Source: Sphingobium scionense
Lineage (GTDB): Bacteria; Pseudomonadota; Alphaproteobacteria; Sphingomonadales; Sphingomonadaceae
DNA: 64,000 bases
Assembly (NCBI RefSeq): GCF_014197035.1
Contig: NZ_JACIEU010000015.1
Span: 78,163 to 142,162 of the forward strand
Direction of reading: 5' to 3'
Position numbers and translations under genes: made by a program. The notes beneath the pieces were generated by a model. That model made no database searches and was not told where the DNA came from. It saw nothing but the letters and a program-made list of their open reading frames with translations. Shown piece by piece: positions 1 to 8,794 of this stretch (position 1 is the stretch's first letter; every line of letters begins with the position of its first letter).

Positions 1-317
1 TCGATGGCCGCATGATGAGCGACTATAATACCGGGTCCGACCTGTTCCCGGAAAAGGCGCAGGACGGCTTTGCCGTATTCAATGCGCGTGTCGGCCTGCG
101 GGGCAAGGATCAGCGCTGGGCAGTCGAATTCTGGGGCCAGAATATCTTCAACCAGGATTATACCCAGGTCGCCTTCAGCAGCCCGCTCCAGTCGAGCAGC
201 CCGGCGACATCGACCACCGGCCAGTTCGCGCAGGGCGCGCCGATGGCGAACCAGCTCATCTCCGCCTATCTGGCCGAACCCCGCACCTATGGCATCACCT
301 TGCGGGGGCGTTTCTGA
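1..317 (+). CDS. TonB-dependent receptor, C-terminal fragment
   Basis: The gene enters from the left edge, so only about the last 105 residues are visible. The reading frame is open from the first base. It shows the alternating strand pattern of the last beta-strands of an outer-membrane barrel: segments such as WAVEFWGQNIFNQDY and a final strand YGITLRGRF that ends in Phe, the usual C-terminal signature for BAM recognition. TonB receptors import siderophores, vitamins or sugars across the outer membrane; the substrate cannot be told from this end. The last 23 bases overlap the 3' end of the convergent YggS-type gene, and I see no terminator between them. Confidence 0.8.
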   Translation, partial: DGRMMSDYNTGSDLFPEKAQDGFAVFNARVGLRGKDQRWAVEFWGQNIFNQDYTQVAFSSPLQSSSPATSTTGQFAQGAPMANQLISAYLAEPRTYGITLRGRF

Positions 318-1029
318 TCATCCCCAGGCCGCTCCGGGGGACGGGGCGGCTGAGGGGAGCGCGTTCGCCGAACAGGGCGGTGCCGACGCGAATGTCGGTG
401 GCGCCCAGCATCAGGGCGGTTTCGAAATCGCCCGACATGCCCATCGACAGGCGCGGGAGGCCCTCTTCCCGCGCCATTTTTGCGAGCAGGGCAAAATAGG
501 GCGCCGGTTCGACATCGGCCGGGGGCACGCACATCAGGCCGAGCAGGGGGATGTCGGCGTCGCGCGCGGCGGCGATCAGCGCCGGCACATCGGCGATCAG
601 GCAACCGCCCTTCTGCTCTTCGGCACCGATATTCACCTGGATGAAGCAGGGCAGGCGCTTGGCCGCGGCGTCCATTGCCTTGGCGAGCGCGGTCAGCAGT
701 GAGAGGCGATCGAGCGAATGGATGACGTCGAACAGGGCGACGGCATCGGTTGCCTTGTTCGACTGAAGCTGGCCGACCAGATGCAGGGTCAGATCCGAGA
801 ATTGCTCGCGCAGGGCGGGCCATTTGTCCTGGCTTTCCTGGACGCGGTTTTCGCCGAAGATGCGCTGGCCGGCGTGGATCAGCGGAAGGATCGCTTCGGC
901 GGGCTGGGTCTTGGACACGGCGATCAGGTTGATGTCGTCGGCGCTGCGCTGGGTCAGGCGGGCGGCGCGGTCGATCTGGTCGCGCAGGGTGGCGAGGCGG
1001 GCCGCAGCTTCGGGGATGTCGATGGTCAT
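295..1029 (-). CDS. yggS: YggS/PLPBP family pyridoxal-phosphate homeostasis protein
   Basis: The protein has 244 residues, normal for the family. It has the alanine-racemase-like fold-type III N-terminal signature: IAVSKTQ with the PLP-binding lysine at about residue 40, followed by FGENRVQES at about 58-66, and SMGMSGDFETA plus VRVGTALFG-type phosphate-loop sequence near the C-terminus (here IRVGTALFGER). Members bind PLP, have no known catalytic activity and tune vitamin B6 and amino-acid pools in the cytoplasm. It is convergent with the TonB receptor and overlaps it by 23 bases. It is divergent from the ThiE-like gene with only about 17 bases between start codons, so the promoters must lie inside the neighbouring coding sequences or one start is further in. 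Confidence 0.92.
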   Translation of the reverse strand: MTIDIPEAAARLATLRDQIDRAARLTQRSADDINLIAVSKTQPAEAILPLIHAGQRIFGENRVQESQDKWPALREQFSDLTLHLVGQLQSNKATDAVALFDVIHSLDRLSLLTALAKAMDAAAKRLPCFIQVNIGAEEQKGGCLIADVPALIAAARDADIPLLGLMCVPPADVEPAPYFALLAKMAREEGLPRLSMGMSGDFETALMLGATDIRVGTALFGERAPLSRPVPRSGLGMIRNAPAR

Positions 1030-1046
1030 GGCGGCTGCTATAGGCG

Positions 1047-1607
1047 ATGGCCATGCACGCCCGCCACCGCAAAAAGCTGCCCGGCCTATGGCTGATGACC
1101 GATGAGCGGGTGGAGGATGCGTTGCTGCTGGCGGCGGCGGCGCGCTTGCCGCGCGGGCGGGCGGGAATCGTCTTCCGCCATTATCGCACCGAAGCGGTGA
1201 AACGGCGCGCGCTGTTCGAAGCGTTGCGAACGATCGCGCGGCGACGGCGGCTGGTGCTGATACTCGCGGGCGATGCGCGGACAGCGGCGGCCTGGCGCGC
1301 GGATGGCTGGCATGGGCGGGATGGGCCGAAAAATTTCCACAGACTTATCCACAGCCTGGCGGCGCATGATGCGCGGGAACTTCAGGCCGCGGCGCGCGCG
1401 GATATGGTCTTTCTGTCTCCTCTGTTTCCGACCCGGTCGCATCCTGGTGCCGGGGCGCTGGGGCGAGTGGGATTCGTCGCGCTTGCGCGGCAGGCGAAGG
1501 CGCCGGTAATCGCGCTGGGTGGCGTAAAGGCAGGGCACCGGCATGTGCTGCACGGAATCGGTGCGGCCGGCTGGGCGGCGATCGACGGATTGACCGGTAA
1601 TATATGA
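1047..1607 (+). CDS. Thiamine-phosphate synthase-like (ThiE/TenI family) protein
   Basis: The protein has 186 residues, slightly short for ThiE. It has the TIM-barrel signatures LPGLWLMTDER near the N-terminus, FLSPLFPTRSHPGAGALG at about 122-139 (the phosphate/pyrophosphate region of ThiE) and VIALGGV near the C-terminus. The usual Q-x-R-x-K pyrimidine-binding strand is not obvious; the equivalent position reads IVFRHYR. It may therefore be a TenI-like or divergent paralogue and not the main ThiE. Two in-frame ATG codons (1047 and 1053) are possible starts. Two DnaA-box-like sequences lie inside its coding region and another lies just after it. Confidence 0.7.
   Translation: MAMHARHRKKLPGLWLMTDERVEDALLLAAAARLPRGRAGIVFRHYRTEAVKRRALFEALRTIARRRRLVLILAGDARTAAAWRADGWHGRDGPKNFHRLIHSLAAHDARELQAAARADMVFLSPLFPTRSHPGAGALGRVGFVALARQAKAPVIALGGVKAGHRHVLHGIGAAGWAAIDGLTGNI
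1345..1353 (+). other. Perfect DnaA box (TTATCCACA)
   Basis: This exact match to the DnaA 9-mer lies inside the ThiE-like gene. A weaker match (ATTTCCACA, 7 of 9) lies directly before it at 1333-1341. The match to the consensus is seen directly; binding is inferred. Confidence 0.5.
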
Positions 1608-1649
1608 ATCAGGGTCATGGGGTCTAGCGCGGATGCGGGCCTAATAGCC

Positions 1650-1658
1650 TGTGGATAA
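1650..1658 (-). other. Perfect DnaA box, opposite orientation (TGTGGATAA)
   Basis: This is the exact reverse complement of TTATCCACA, in the short gap between the ThiE-like gene and the carboxymuconolactone decarboxylase-family gene. It lies about 300 bases from the perfect box at 1345-1353 and points the other way. Together they could bind DnaA, either as part of an origin-proximal site or as regulators of the downstream gene. Confidence 0.5.
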
Positions 1659-1703
1659 GTCGGTTAGGTTGGAGTGATGCCGTTCATCCTGTGGAGACCC
1701 GAT

Positions 1704-2027
1704 ATGACCGAACCGACCGACGCGCGCCGATCCTTTGGCGATCTGGCGCCCCATCTGGCGGAAATGACCGACAAGACCCTGTTCGGGGATGTGTGGGCCG
1801 ATCCGGCACTGTCGCCGCGCGACCGCAGCCTCATCACCATCACCAGCCTCATCTCGCTCTATCGCGGCAATGAACTGCCCTTCCATCTGCAACGGGCACT
1901 GGACAATGGGCTGACGCGCGAGGAGATCATCGCGACCATCACTCATCTGGCCTTTTATGCCGGTTGGCCGCCGGCGATGACGGCGCTTGGCATCGCGCGC
2001 AAGCTGTTCGACGATGCGCAGGACTAA
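1704..2027 (+). CDS. Carboxymuconolactone decarboxylase family protein
   Basis: The protein has 107 residues. It matches the short CMD/AhpD-like all-alpha family: LAPHLAEMTDKTLFGDVWADP, then LSPRDRSLITITSLI and ELPFHLQRALDNGLTREE, and a C-terminal THLAFYAGWPPAM. The conserved CxxC of AhpD peroxidases is absent, so it belongs with the decarboxylase-like or cupin-associated CMD proteins of uncertain substrate. I chose the ATG at 1704 over a GTG at 1674 because it follows a GGAG-type ribosome site and leaves a family-length protein. The next gene probably starts inside its last codons, suggesting a two-gene operon. Confidence 0.85.
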   Translation: MTEPTDARRSFGDLAPHLAEMTDKTLFGDVWADPALSPRDRSLITITSLISLYRGNELPFHLQRALDNGLTREEIIATITHLAFYAGWPPAMTALGIARKLFDDAQD

Positions 2028-2433
2028 GGCGGCGATGGGCGCATTGACGCTGGCCGCCTTCATGCTGGGCGTCGGGGCCGGGCGGCAGGCCAAGGCGCAG
2101 GCCGCGCCGGACAAGCCGATCGTGCGGATCGCGGAGCTGGAGATCGATCCGGCGCAGATCGAGGAGTATAAGACCTATCTGCGCGAGGAGATTGCCGCGT
2201 CGGTGGCGCAGGAACCGGGTGTTCTGTCACTGTCGGCGGTGGCGATCGCCGGGAAGCCGGCCAGCATTCGCCTGCTGGAAGTCTATGCCAGCGATGCGGC
2301 CTATCAGGCGCATCTCAAGACACCGCATTTCCTGAAATATAAGCGGGGCACCGCCGACATGGTGCAGTCACTGCGCCTGATCGAGACGGAGCCGGTCATG
2401 CTCTGTGCCAAGGGCGGCGGCAGCTATTGCTGA
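2014..2433 (+). CDS. Secreted antibiotic biosynthesis monooxygenase (ABM) domain protein
   Basis: The protein has 139 residues from the ATG at 2014. It starts with a positively charged segment (MRRTK) and a hydrophobic stretch ending in QAKAQA, a typical Sec signal peptide, so it should be periplasmic. The mature part is a small ferredoxin-like ABM domain: VRIAELEIDPAQIEEY, then EPGVLSLSAVAIAGKP and LLEVYASDAAYQAHLKTPHF. Such domains act as cofactor-free monooxygenases or binding proteins. It overlaps the CMD-family gene by 14 bases and is probably co-transcribed. The C-terminus carries a Cys pair (LCAKGGGSYC). An ATG at 2035 is a possible alternative start. Confidence 0.8.
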   Translation: MRRTKAAMGALTLAAFMLGVGAGRQAKAQAAPDKPIVRIAELEIDPAQIEEYKTYLREEIAASVAQEPGVLSLSAVAIAGKPASIRLLEVYASDAAYQAHLKTPHFLKYKRGTADMVQSLRLIETEPVMLCAKGGGSYC

Positions 2434-2444
2434 CGCGTCGGAGC

Positions 2445-2468
2445 GATCGGCATCAGGCGATGCCGATC
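2445..2468. terminator. Hairpin between convergent genes
   Basis: A perfect 10-bp inverted repeat, GATCGGCATC / GATGCCGATC with a 4-base loop, sits in the 61-base gap between the ABM gene and the convergent gene at 2495-3223. There is no long T tract, so it may be a weak bidirectional terminator or an RNA-end stabiliser. Confidence 0.5.
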
Positions 2469-2494
2469 ATGCTTATCCCTGCCCAAACAGGCGA

Positions 2495-3223
2495 TCAGAA
2501 TTTGAAGATGGTGCCCAGATAGACGGCCTGGTTGTCCTGGCGCTCGTCGGTCATCGGGGTCAGGCGGCCGGCCACGCTGTTGTTGTAGCGGATGCCCGCC
2601 GTCACATTCAGGTTGCGGGTCAGCGAATAGGAACTGGCCAGATCCAGCGAATAATCCTTGTCCGCGCTCGGATTGCGAACGGTCGCGGTCGGCTCCCGCC
2701 GACTTTCCAGCAGCACCTTGGTGCTGAAGCGATCCTTCTTGTCGTCATCCAGCGAGAAGTTCTTCGCATCGACCAGGGTTTCGACAGGAACCGGATCCAG
2801 CGCCTTGCGACCGGTCATTTCCGGCAGAGCAAACTTGCGCCAGCCATGCTCGCCATTCAGGCTGAAGCTGACCGGGGCGATGTTGACCGGAACTACCGAG
2901 CGGCTGGCCGCGACGCGATCGACATCGCTGGCGCGCACCATCACGGTGATCGAGCGCTGGCCGCTGAGCGAGCCGCTGGTCGGCGTGAAACGGAAATTCT
3001 GGCGACCGGCAGTGGCGGCGATCTTCGCATAGGCTGCCGCCAGCCGTGAATCCTTGGTCGTCGGCGTGAAGGAGGAAATGCTGCCCAGCGCGCCGAGCGA
3101 TACCGGGGCGTCCTGATGCGGGCGAACGAGATCGGTTGCGGCGCCAAAAGCGGGCGACAGCATGAAGCCAGCGACGGCAATCGCCGAGCCTGCCAATGCC
3201 AAATGTCCCCGTGTCACGCGCAT
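2495..3223 (-). CDS. Secreted protein of unknown function, possible outer-membrane strands
   Basis: I do not recognise the family. The 242-residue product has a clear Sec signal peptide (MRVTRGHLALAGSAIAVAGF, cleavage near SPAFGA). The middle is rich in Ser, Thr and Val (FTPTSGSLSGQRSITVMV). The last 50 residues alternate like beta-hairpins (SLDLASSYSLTRNLNVTAGI) and end YLGTIFKF with a terminal Phe, as in outer-membrane barrels. A small porin-like or surface protein is the best guess. It is convergent with the ABM gene and divergent from the DUF3576 lipoprotein gene across a 234-base gap. Confidence 0.65.
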   Translation of the reverse strand: MRVTRGHLALAGSAIAVAGFMLSPAFGAATDLVRPHQDAPVSLGALGSISSFTPTTKDSRLAAAYAKIAATAGRQNFRFTPTSGSLSGQRSITVMVRASDVDRVAASRSVVPVNIAPVSFSLNGEHGWRKFALPEMTGRKALDPVPVETLVDAKNFSLDDDKKDRFSTKVLLESRREPTATVRNPSADKDYSLDLASSYSLTRNLNVTAGIRYNNSVAGRLTPMTDERQDNQAVYLGTIFKF

Positions 3224-3457
3224 GATTCGAATCTCTTCCCCACCGGTTATTTTTCAAGACGCATTAGACACCAAAAGGCGCCATTGACCAGAGGCGCTTT
3301 CCGCTTTTTGTCTGAGCTGTTGCACAGAGCACACAGACTTCGAGAACGGATTGCGACGATCCGTGGCGTGTCGGACCCGCGCGCCCCCTTGCCCAATGGC
3401 GCGCGTCGACTATAGAAGCGGGGCGTTTTTCGTCTTTTTCAAGCTAGGACATGCCTG

Positions 3458-3904
3458 ATGGTCCGTCGCCTTCCCGTTACCCTTTCCTCCGGTCTTCTGC
3501 TGGCTGCGCTTCTGCCGCTTGCCGCATGCGGGGGCGGCGCGAAGGAACGGCCCAAGGCCGATCTGGCCGCGTCGAAGGTCACCACCATCGGCGTCAACGC
3601 CTATCTGTGGCGCGCCAGCCTTGACACGCTGTCCTTCATGCCGATGGTGCAGACCGATTCCAACGGCGGCGTCATCGTTACCGACTGGTATACCAATCCC
3701 AACACGCCGAGTGAGCGGATGAAGGTCACCGTGTCGATCCTGGACCAGGATCTGCGGGCCGACGCGCTGCGCGTCGCTGCCAGCCGCCAGGTCAACCAGA
3801 ATGGCCAGTGGGTCGATGCGCCGGTGCAGGCCGCGACGGTGCAGAAGCTGGAAGAGATCATCCTGACCAAGGCGCGCGACCTGCGCCGCATGGCGATCGG
3901 CTGA
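3458..3904 (+). CDS. DUF3576 domain lipoprotein
   Basis: The protein has 148 residues. The N-terminus is a lipoprotein signal (LLAALLPLAACGGG, with a lipobox Cys at about residue 25). The rest matches DUF3576, an alphaproteobacterial family of about this length: VTTIGVNAYLWRASLDTLSF, TDWYTNPNTPSERMKVTVSI, and a C-terminal IILTKARDLRRMAIG helix. Function is unknown; it probably sits in the periplasmic face of a membrane. It lies just upstream of leuS, separated from it by a strong hairpin. Confidence 0.85.
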   Translation: MVRRLPVTLSSGLLLAALLPLAACGGGAKERPKADLAASKVTTIGVNAYLWRASLDTLSFMPMVQTDSNGGVIVTDWYTNPNTPSERMKVTVSILDQDLRADALRVAASRQVNQNGQWVDAPVQAATVQKLEEIILTKARDLRRMAIG

Positions 3905-3957
3905 ACCACCCCTTTCGGGCGCGACTGCTACGGTAACGCCCTGTTTTCAAACCATCG

Positions 3958-3984
3958 GGGCTGGGCTTTTACAGAGCCCAGCCC
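3958..3984 (+). terminator. Strong hairpin between the DUF3576 gene and leuS
   Basis: A perfect 10-bp stem (GGGCTGGGCT / AGCCCAGCCC, 7-base loop) ends about 23 bases before the leuS start codon. It is followed by GCTTGCATTTG and not by a T run. It could end DUF3576 transcripts or act in the leuS leader; the sequence alone does not decide. Confidence 0.5.
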
Positions 3985-4007
3985 GCTTGCATTTGTAAGG
4001 ACATGAC

Positions 4008-6521
4008 ATGCAAAGGCGCTTCAACCCGCTGGAGGCCGACGCCCGCTGGCAGGCCGTCTGGGACGAGAAGCAGAGCTTCAAGGCGGACGATGCCTCGACG
4101 AAGCCGCGCAGCTACGTGCTGGAGATGTTCCCCTATCCGTCGGGGCGCATCCATATCGGTCATGTCCGCAACTACTCGATGGGCGACGTGCTGGCGCGCT
4201 TCCGCCGGATGACCGGCCATGAAGTGCTGCATCCGATGGGCTGGGACGCGTTCGGCATGCCGGCCGAAAATGCGGCGATGGAAAAGAAGGTCCATCCGGG
4301 CGACTGGACCCGGTCCAACATCGCCAATATGCGCGCGCAGCTCAAAAAGCTGGGCTTTGCGATCGACTGGAGCCGCGAACTCGCCACCTGCGAGCCGGAT
4401 TATTATGGCCATGAACAGGCGCTGTTCCTGGACATGCTGGAAGCAGGCCTGGTCTATCGCAAGGAAAGCCAGGTCAACTGGGATCCGGTCGACATGACCG
4501 TGCTGGCGAACGAGCAGGTGATCGACGGGCGCGGCTGGCGCTCGGGCGCGCTGGTCGAGAAGCGCAAGCTCAACCAGTGGTTCCTCAAGATCACGCAGTT
4601 CGCCGACGACCTGCTGGAGGGGCTGGGAACGCTCGACCAGTGGCCCGACAAGGTGCGGACCATGCAGGAAAACTGGATCGGCAAGTCGGTCGGCCTGCAG
4701 TTCAGCTTCAAGCCGGTCGCGCCGTTCGACAGCGCGATCGAGGTCTATTCGACCCGGCCCGACACCATCTTCGGTGCCAGCTTCGTCGCGATCGCGGCCG
4801 ACCATCCGGTCGCCCAGGCCGTCGCCGCGAACAACCCCGATGCCGTTGCCTTCATCGAGAAGTGCAAGGAAGGCGGCACCACCGCCGCCGAGCTGGAAAC
4901 GGCGGAGAAGCTGGGCTTCGACACCGGCCTGACGGTGGCGCATCCGTTCGATCCGGAATGGCATCTGCCCGTCTTCATCGCCAATTTCGTGCTGATGGAC
5001 TATGGCACCGGCGCCGTGATGGGCGTGCCCGCGCATGACCAGCGCGACCTCGACTTCGCGCGCAAATATATGCTGCCGGTCGAGCGCGTCGTCGCGCCGG
5101 AGGGCGAAGCCGACAAGCCGATCCATGACGAGGCCTATACCGGCCCCGGCCATCTGGTGAACTCGCGCTTCCTGGATGGCATGGCCGTCGAAGCCGCCAA
5201 GGCCGCCGTCATCGCCCGCGCCGAAGGTGAAGGCTGGGGTGCGGGCAAGACCGTGTTCCGCCTGCGCGACTGGGGCGTGTCGCGCCAGCGTTACTGGGGC
5301 ACCCCGATCCCGGTCATCCATTGTGATGATTGTGGCGTGGTGGGCGTGCCCAAGGACCAGCTGCCGGTGAAGCTGCCCGAGGATGTGACCTTCGACATTC
5401 CCGGCAACCCGCTGGACCGCCACCCGAGCTGGAAGCATGTCGATTGCCCGTCCTGCGGCAAGGCAGCGCGGCGCGAGACCGACACGCTCGACACCTTCGC
5501 GGATTCGAGCTGGTATTTCATCCGCTTCGCCAGCCAGCCCGACGACAAGCCGTTCGATCGTGCGACCGTCGAGCAGTGGTTGCCGGTCGGCCAGTATATT
5601 GGCGGCGTGGAACATGCGATCCTGCATCTTCTCTACGCCCGCTTCTGGACCCGCGCGCTGCAGCATATGGGCCAGCTGGGTTTTGCCGAGCCCTTCACCG
5701 GCCTGTTCACCCAGGGCATGGTGACGCACGAGACCTATAAGGCCGGCGATGGCAGCTGGCTGTCGCCGCAGGAAATCAAGAAGTCCGGCGACGACTATGT
5801 CCATATCGAGAGCGGTGCGCCGGTCACGGTCGGTCGCGTCGAGAAGATGTCCAAGTCGAAGAAGAATGTCGTCGATCCCGATGACATCATCGAACAATAT
5901 GGTGCCGACGCCGTGCGCTGGTTCATGCTGTCGGACAGCCCGCCCGAGCGCGACCTGCCCTGGACCGAGGCGGGCATCGAGGGCAGCTGGCGCTTCGTCA
6001 ACCGCGTCTGGCGCCTGTTCGGCGAAGCCGATGCGGCAGCCGAAGGCCAGGACAAGGCTCTGGATCGCAAGCTGCACCAGACGATCGACGGCGTCGCCAA
6101 GGATATCGAGGCGCTGGGCTTCAACAAGGCCGTCGCCAAGATCTATGAGCTGGTGAACGCAATCGAGAAGGCCAAGCCGTCGGCCAGCCGTACCGCGGCG
6201 ATCCGCGCGCTGGCGCTGCTGGTCGCGCCGATGACGCCGCATCTGGCCGAAGAGGGCTGGGCCGAGATGGCGCAGGACGGCCTGATAGCCGAAGCCGCCT
6301 GGCCGGCGGTCGATCCGGCGCTGCTGGTCGAGGACGAAGTGACCATCGCCTGCCAGGTGATGGGCAAGCTGCGCGACACCATCACCGTGCCCAAGGGCAC
6401 GCCCAAGGATGAGCTGGAAAAGCTGGCGCTGGCTGCGCCGAACGTCGTTCGCACGCTGGATGGCGCCATCCCCAAGAAGGTGATCGTGGTGCCCGATCGT
6501 CTGGTCAATCTGGTCATCTGA
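4008..6521 (+). CDS. leuS: Leucyl-tRNA synthetase
   Basis: The protein has 837 residues, full length for bacterial LeuRS, the class I enzyme that charges tRNA-Leu. The nucleotide-binding motif HIGH is at residues 49-52 and KMSKS is at 613-617. The CP1 editing domain lies in between, with [11 protein letters not shown] and [15 protein letters not shown]. Two CxxC pairs (CDDC near 439 and CPSC near 484) form the zinc-type insert of this family. The ATG at 4008 has AAGGA about 6 bases upstream. It opens the leuS-lptE-holA group, an arrangement also found near the origin in other alphaproteobacteria. No T-box is expected in this group, but a hairpin precedes the gene. Confidence 0.98.
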   Translation: MQRRFNPLEADARWQAVWDEKQSFKADDASTKPRSYVLEMFPYPSGRIHIGHVRNYSMGDVLARFRRMTGHEVLHPMGWDAFGMPAENAAMEKKVHPGDWTRSNIANMRAQLKKLGFAIDWSRELATCEPDYYGHEQALFLDMLEAGLVYRKESQVNWDPVDMTVLANEQVIDGRGWRSGALVEKRKLNQWFLKITQFADDLLEGLGTLDQWPDKVRTMQENWIGKSVGLQFSFKPVAPFDSAIEVYSTRPDTIFGASFVAIAADHPVAQAVAANNPDAVAFIEKCKEGGTTAAELETAEKLGFDTGLTVAHPFDPEWHLPVFIANFVLMDYGTGAVMGVPAHDQRDLDFARKYMLPVERVVAPEGEADKPIHDEAYTGPGHLVNSRFLDGMAVEAAKAAVIARAEGEGWGAGKTVFRLRDWGVSRQRYWGTPIPVIHCDDCGVVGVPKDQLPVKLPEDVTFDIPGNPLDRHPSWKHVDCPSCGKAARRETDTLDTFADSSWYFIRFASQPDDKPFDRATVEQWLPVGQYIGGVEHAILHLLYARFWTRALQHMGQLGFAEPFTGLFTQGMVTHETYKAGDGSWLSPQEIKKSGDDYVHIESGAPVTVGRVEKMSKSKKNVVDPDDIIEQYGADAVRWFMLSDSPPERDLPWTEAGIEGSWRFVNRVWRLFGEADAAAEGQDKALDRKLHQTIDGVAKDIEALGFNKAVAKIYELVNAIEKAKPSASRTAAIRALALLVAPMTPHLAEEGWAEMAQDGLIAEAAWPAVDPALLVEDEVTIACQVMGKLRDTITVPKGTPKDELEKLALAAPNVVRTLDGAIPKKVIVVPDRLVNLVI

Positions 6522-6585
6522 CCTGTGCCCGTCACCCCGACCTTTGGTTCGACAAGGGCGGGGGGACGGGATAAGGATCATGCCC

Positions 6586-7128
6586 ATGAAGCGCATTCTT
6601 CCCCTCGTCGCCCTGACTCTTCTCACCGCGCCCCTTCTTACCGCCTGCGGGCTGCGCCCGGTCTATGGCGGCGGCAGCCATGGCGCGGTGGCGCAGGGGC
6701 TGGGCCATGTCGAGGTGCAGGATATTGCAGGCAAGAGCGGCTGGCTGATGCGCAATGCGCTCAACGACCGGCTGGGTGCGATCAGCAATGGCTCCGGCCC
6801 CAGCTACAGGCTGGTGGTCAAGCTGGATGACCAGATCAGCGGCTTTGGTCTGCGGTCCGACGCTGCGATCACCCGTGAACGGCGGACGCTGCGTGCGCGC
6901 TATCAGTTGATCGATGAAGCGACCGGCGCGCAGGTGCTGGACGATAGCGCCAGTTCCGACGCGGGCATCAACGCGACGTCGAGTGAATATGCGACGATCG
7001 CGGCCGAAGATACGGCGCTGGAGCGGCTGTCGCAGATCGTTGCCGACCAGATCGTCACCCGCCTGGCGCTGTATGCGACGCGCAAGGAAGCGGGACAGAC
7101 TTCGGCATCGGCGCCGGCCGCGCAGTGA
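6586..7128 (+). CDS. lptE: LPS-assembly lipoprotein LptE
   Basis: The protein has about 180 residues. It has a lipoprotein signal with lipobox LLTACG, followed by GLRPVYGGGSHG, a typical alphaproteobacterial LptE start. The C-terminal half fits the family (DQISGFGLRSDAAITRERRTL, then a helix AEDTALERLSQIVADQIVTRL). LptE plugs the LptD barrel that inserts lipopolysaccharide, or its sphingolipid-rich equivalent, into the outer membrane. Position between leuS and holA supports the call. ATG codons at 6580 and 6586 are both possible; AAGGA at 6573-6577 is better spaced for 6586. A degenerate hairpin lies in the leuS-lptE gap. Confidence 0.92.
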   Translation: MKRILPLVALTLLTAPLLTACGLRPVYGGGSHGAVAQGLGHVEVQDIAGKSGWLMRNALNDRLGAISNGSGPSYRLVVKLDDQISGFGLRSDAAITRERRTLRARYQLIDEATGAQVLDDSASSDAGINATSSEYATIAAEDTALERLSQIVADQIVTRLALYATRKEAGQTSASAPAAQ

Positions 7129-7138
7129 AGGCCCGGAC

Positions 7139-8167
7139 GTGAAGGCCAATCGCGGACAGATTGAAAAGGCGCTCGACGCGCCGACGCCCGACATTCGTTT
7201 CTTCCTGCTCTATGGCCCTGATGAGGCCGGCAGCAGTGCGCTGGCCAAGCGGCTGGAGCGGGCGATGGGGCCGGGCGCCGAGCGAGTCGACCTGGACGTG
7301 GCGACGCTGCGCGAGGATCCGGCACGGCTGGCCGACGAGGCGGCGTCCTTCTCCATGTTCGGTGACAAGCGCTGGATCCGCATCAACGGCACGGGTGATG
7401 AATCGCTGCCGGCGGTGACCGCGTTGCTGGAAGCCGAAGCGGCCGGCAATCCGGTGATCGCGATTGCCGGCGCGCTCAAGGCGACGTCGAAACTGGTCAA
7501 GCTGGCGCAGGACCATAAGGGCTGCATGGCCTTCATCTCTTACCAGCCCGATGCGCGCGAGGCGGAGCAGATCGCCATGGCCATCGCGCGCGAAAATGGT
7601 CTGCGCTTGCCGCAGGAACTGGCCCGGCGGATCGTCGACCTGGCCAATGGCGATCGTGCGTTGATGGGCGGCGAGATCGAGAAGCTGGTGCTCTATCTCG
7701 ACGCCGCGCCGGAACAGCCGCGCGAGGGGACGGCGGAGGCGCTGGACGCGCTGTCGGCCGACAATCCCGATTCCGATGCCGCGCCGCTGGTCAATGCGGT
7801 GCTGGGCGGCGACCTCAGGGCGATGCATAAGGAACTCAACAATCTGGCGGAGATCGGCGCGGCCATGGCGTCGGTGATCCGGCCGCTGCTGACCCGTGCC
7901 ATGCTGATCGCCAATATCCGCGCCGATTTCGACAGCAGCGGGCGGCTGGAGGCGGCGGTGGATTCGGCCGGAAAGGCGGTCTTCTGGAAGGAGAAGGGGC
8001 TGGTCACCCGTCAGGTGCGGCTGTGGGACGCGACCGGTATCGCCCGCGTCATCCAGCGTCTGGCCCAGGCCGAACGGTCCAGCCGTGGCGGCAAGGGGCT
8101 GGGCGACCTGCTGGTGCGGCACGAACTGCTCGCGATCACACGGCAAGCGGCGCGCGAACGGGCCTGA
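7139..8167 (+). CDS. holA: DNA polymerase III delta subunit
   Basis: The protein has 342 residues from a GTG start at 7139, which follows AAGG by 7 bases, 10 bases after the lptE stop. It begins [15 protein letters not shown] and reads [20 protein letters not shown], the degenerate P-loop region of HolA. Typical delta-subunit sequences follow ([32 protein letters not shown] [17 protein letters not shown]). Delta opens the beta clamp ring in the replisome clamp loader. The lptE-holA order is conserved in this class, and the two genes are likely one transcript with leuS. Confidence 0.95.
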   Translation: MKANRGQIEKALDAPTPDIRFFLLYGPDEAGSSALAKRLERAMGPGAERVDLDVATLREDPARLADEAASFSMFGDKRWIRINGTGDESLPAVTALLEAEAAGNPVIAIAGALKATSKLVKLAQDHKGCMAFISYQPDAREAEQIAMAIARENGLRLPQELARRIVDLANGDRALMGGEIEKLVLYLDAAPEQPREGTAEALDALSADNPDSDAAPLVNAVLGGDLRAMHKELNNLAEIGAAMASVIRPLLTRAMLIANIRADFDSSGRLEAAVDSAGKAVFWKEKGLVTRQVRLWDATGIARVIQRLAQAERSSRGGKGLGDLLVRHELLAITRQAARERA

Positions 8168-8210
8168 TCGCGGGCTTGATAAGCATCCGGGTGGACGCCA
8201 TATTGCGGCC

Positions 8211-8615
8211 ATGGAAAAGCTGGACCTGAGCGAAGCCGAATGGCGTGCGCGCCTTTCCCCCGAACAATATCATGTGCTGCGCGAAGCGGGCACCGAACGC
8301 GCTTTCACTGGCAAATATAACAGCAACAAGGCCGATGGCGTCTATTTTTGCGCTGGCTGTGGCACGGAGCTGTTCGATGCCGAGGAAAAATATGACAGCG
8401 GGTCGGGCTGGCCCAGCTTCACTGCGCCGGTCGATATCGACGCGGTCGAGGAAATTCGCGACGCCAGCCATGGCATGATGCGGACCGAAGTCCGCTGTGC
8501 CACCTGCGAAGGCCATCTGGGCCATGTCTTTCCCGATGGTCCCGGCGTTAACGGCCTGCGTTACTGCATGAACAGCGCATCGCTGGACTTCAAACCGCGC
8601 GGCGACGCGGAATAA
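8211..8615 (+). CDS. msrB: Peptide-methionine (R)-S-oxide reductase
   Basis: The protein has 134 residues, the size of a stand-alone MsrB. It contains CAGCG and [10 protein letters not shown], which give the four zinc-binding cysteines, plus SGSGWPSF and the active-site region [11 protein letters not shown] with the nucleophilic Cys near residue 119. It repairs the R isomer of oxidised methionine in the cytoplasm with thioredoxin. It follows holA after 43 bases and is followed by a 179-base gap before the penicillin-binding protein gene. Confidence 0.96.
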   Translation: MEKLDLSEAEWRARLSPEQYHVLREAGTERAFTGKYNSNKADGVYFCAGCGTELFDAEEKYDSGSGWPSFTAPVDIDAVEEIRDASHGMMRTEVRCATCEGHLGHVFPDGPGVNGLRYCMNSASLDFKPRGDAE

Positions 8616-8794
8616 GGACAGGCCGGCACTGTGGTCGGGCGCAACTCGCTGTCCGGCGCGGCGCTTTCGGCTGTCCGCCAATGATATTCATCGCGGGTAA
8701 AGCCGCATCATCCTTACAGACCGGGGAGTTTTCCGGACGAGCGCCCTGATTTGCGCTGGTCCGGGCCGGTAATAGCGCGTATCCGGGGCGGCAA

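Noticed and set aside
1333..1700. Replication origin at the DnaA-box pair
   Set aside because: No A/T-rich unwinding region, no box array beyond three matches, and coding sequence occupies most of it. I kept it only as a DnaA-site observation.
3273..3305. Hairpin AAAGGCGCC..AGGCGCTTT in the gap before the DUF3576 gene as a terminator
   Set aside because: The arms need a bulge and sit in the divergent promoter gap, where no transcript end is expected on the evidence available.
5605..5620. Sequence GGCGTGGAACATG in leuS as another parS
   Set aside because: The right half fits but the left half is GC-rich without the TTCCAC arm.
6528..6570. Imperfect hairpin in the leuS-lptE gap (CCCGTC..GACGGG arms)
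   Set aside because: Pairing is interrupted, with no T tract and no second copy seen. It may be a decayed REP sequence.
3969..6626. 885-codon open frame antisense to leuS, and similar long antisense frames opposite pepN, lhr-type helicase and gyrB
   Set aside because: High GC makes stops rare in other frames. These frames read as low-complexity Arg/Gly/Asp/His-rich sequence without domains, and the sense genes are unambiguous.
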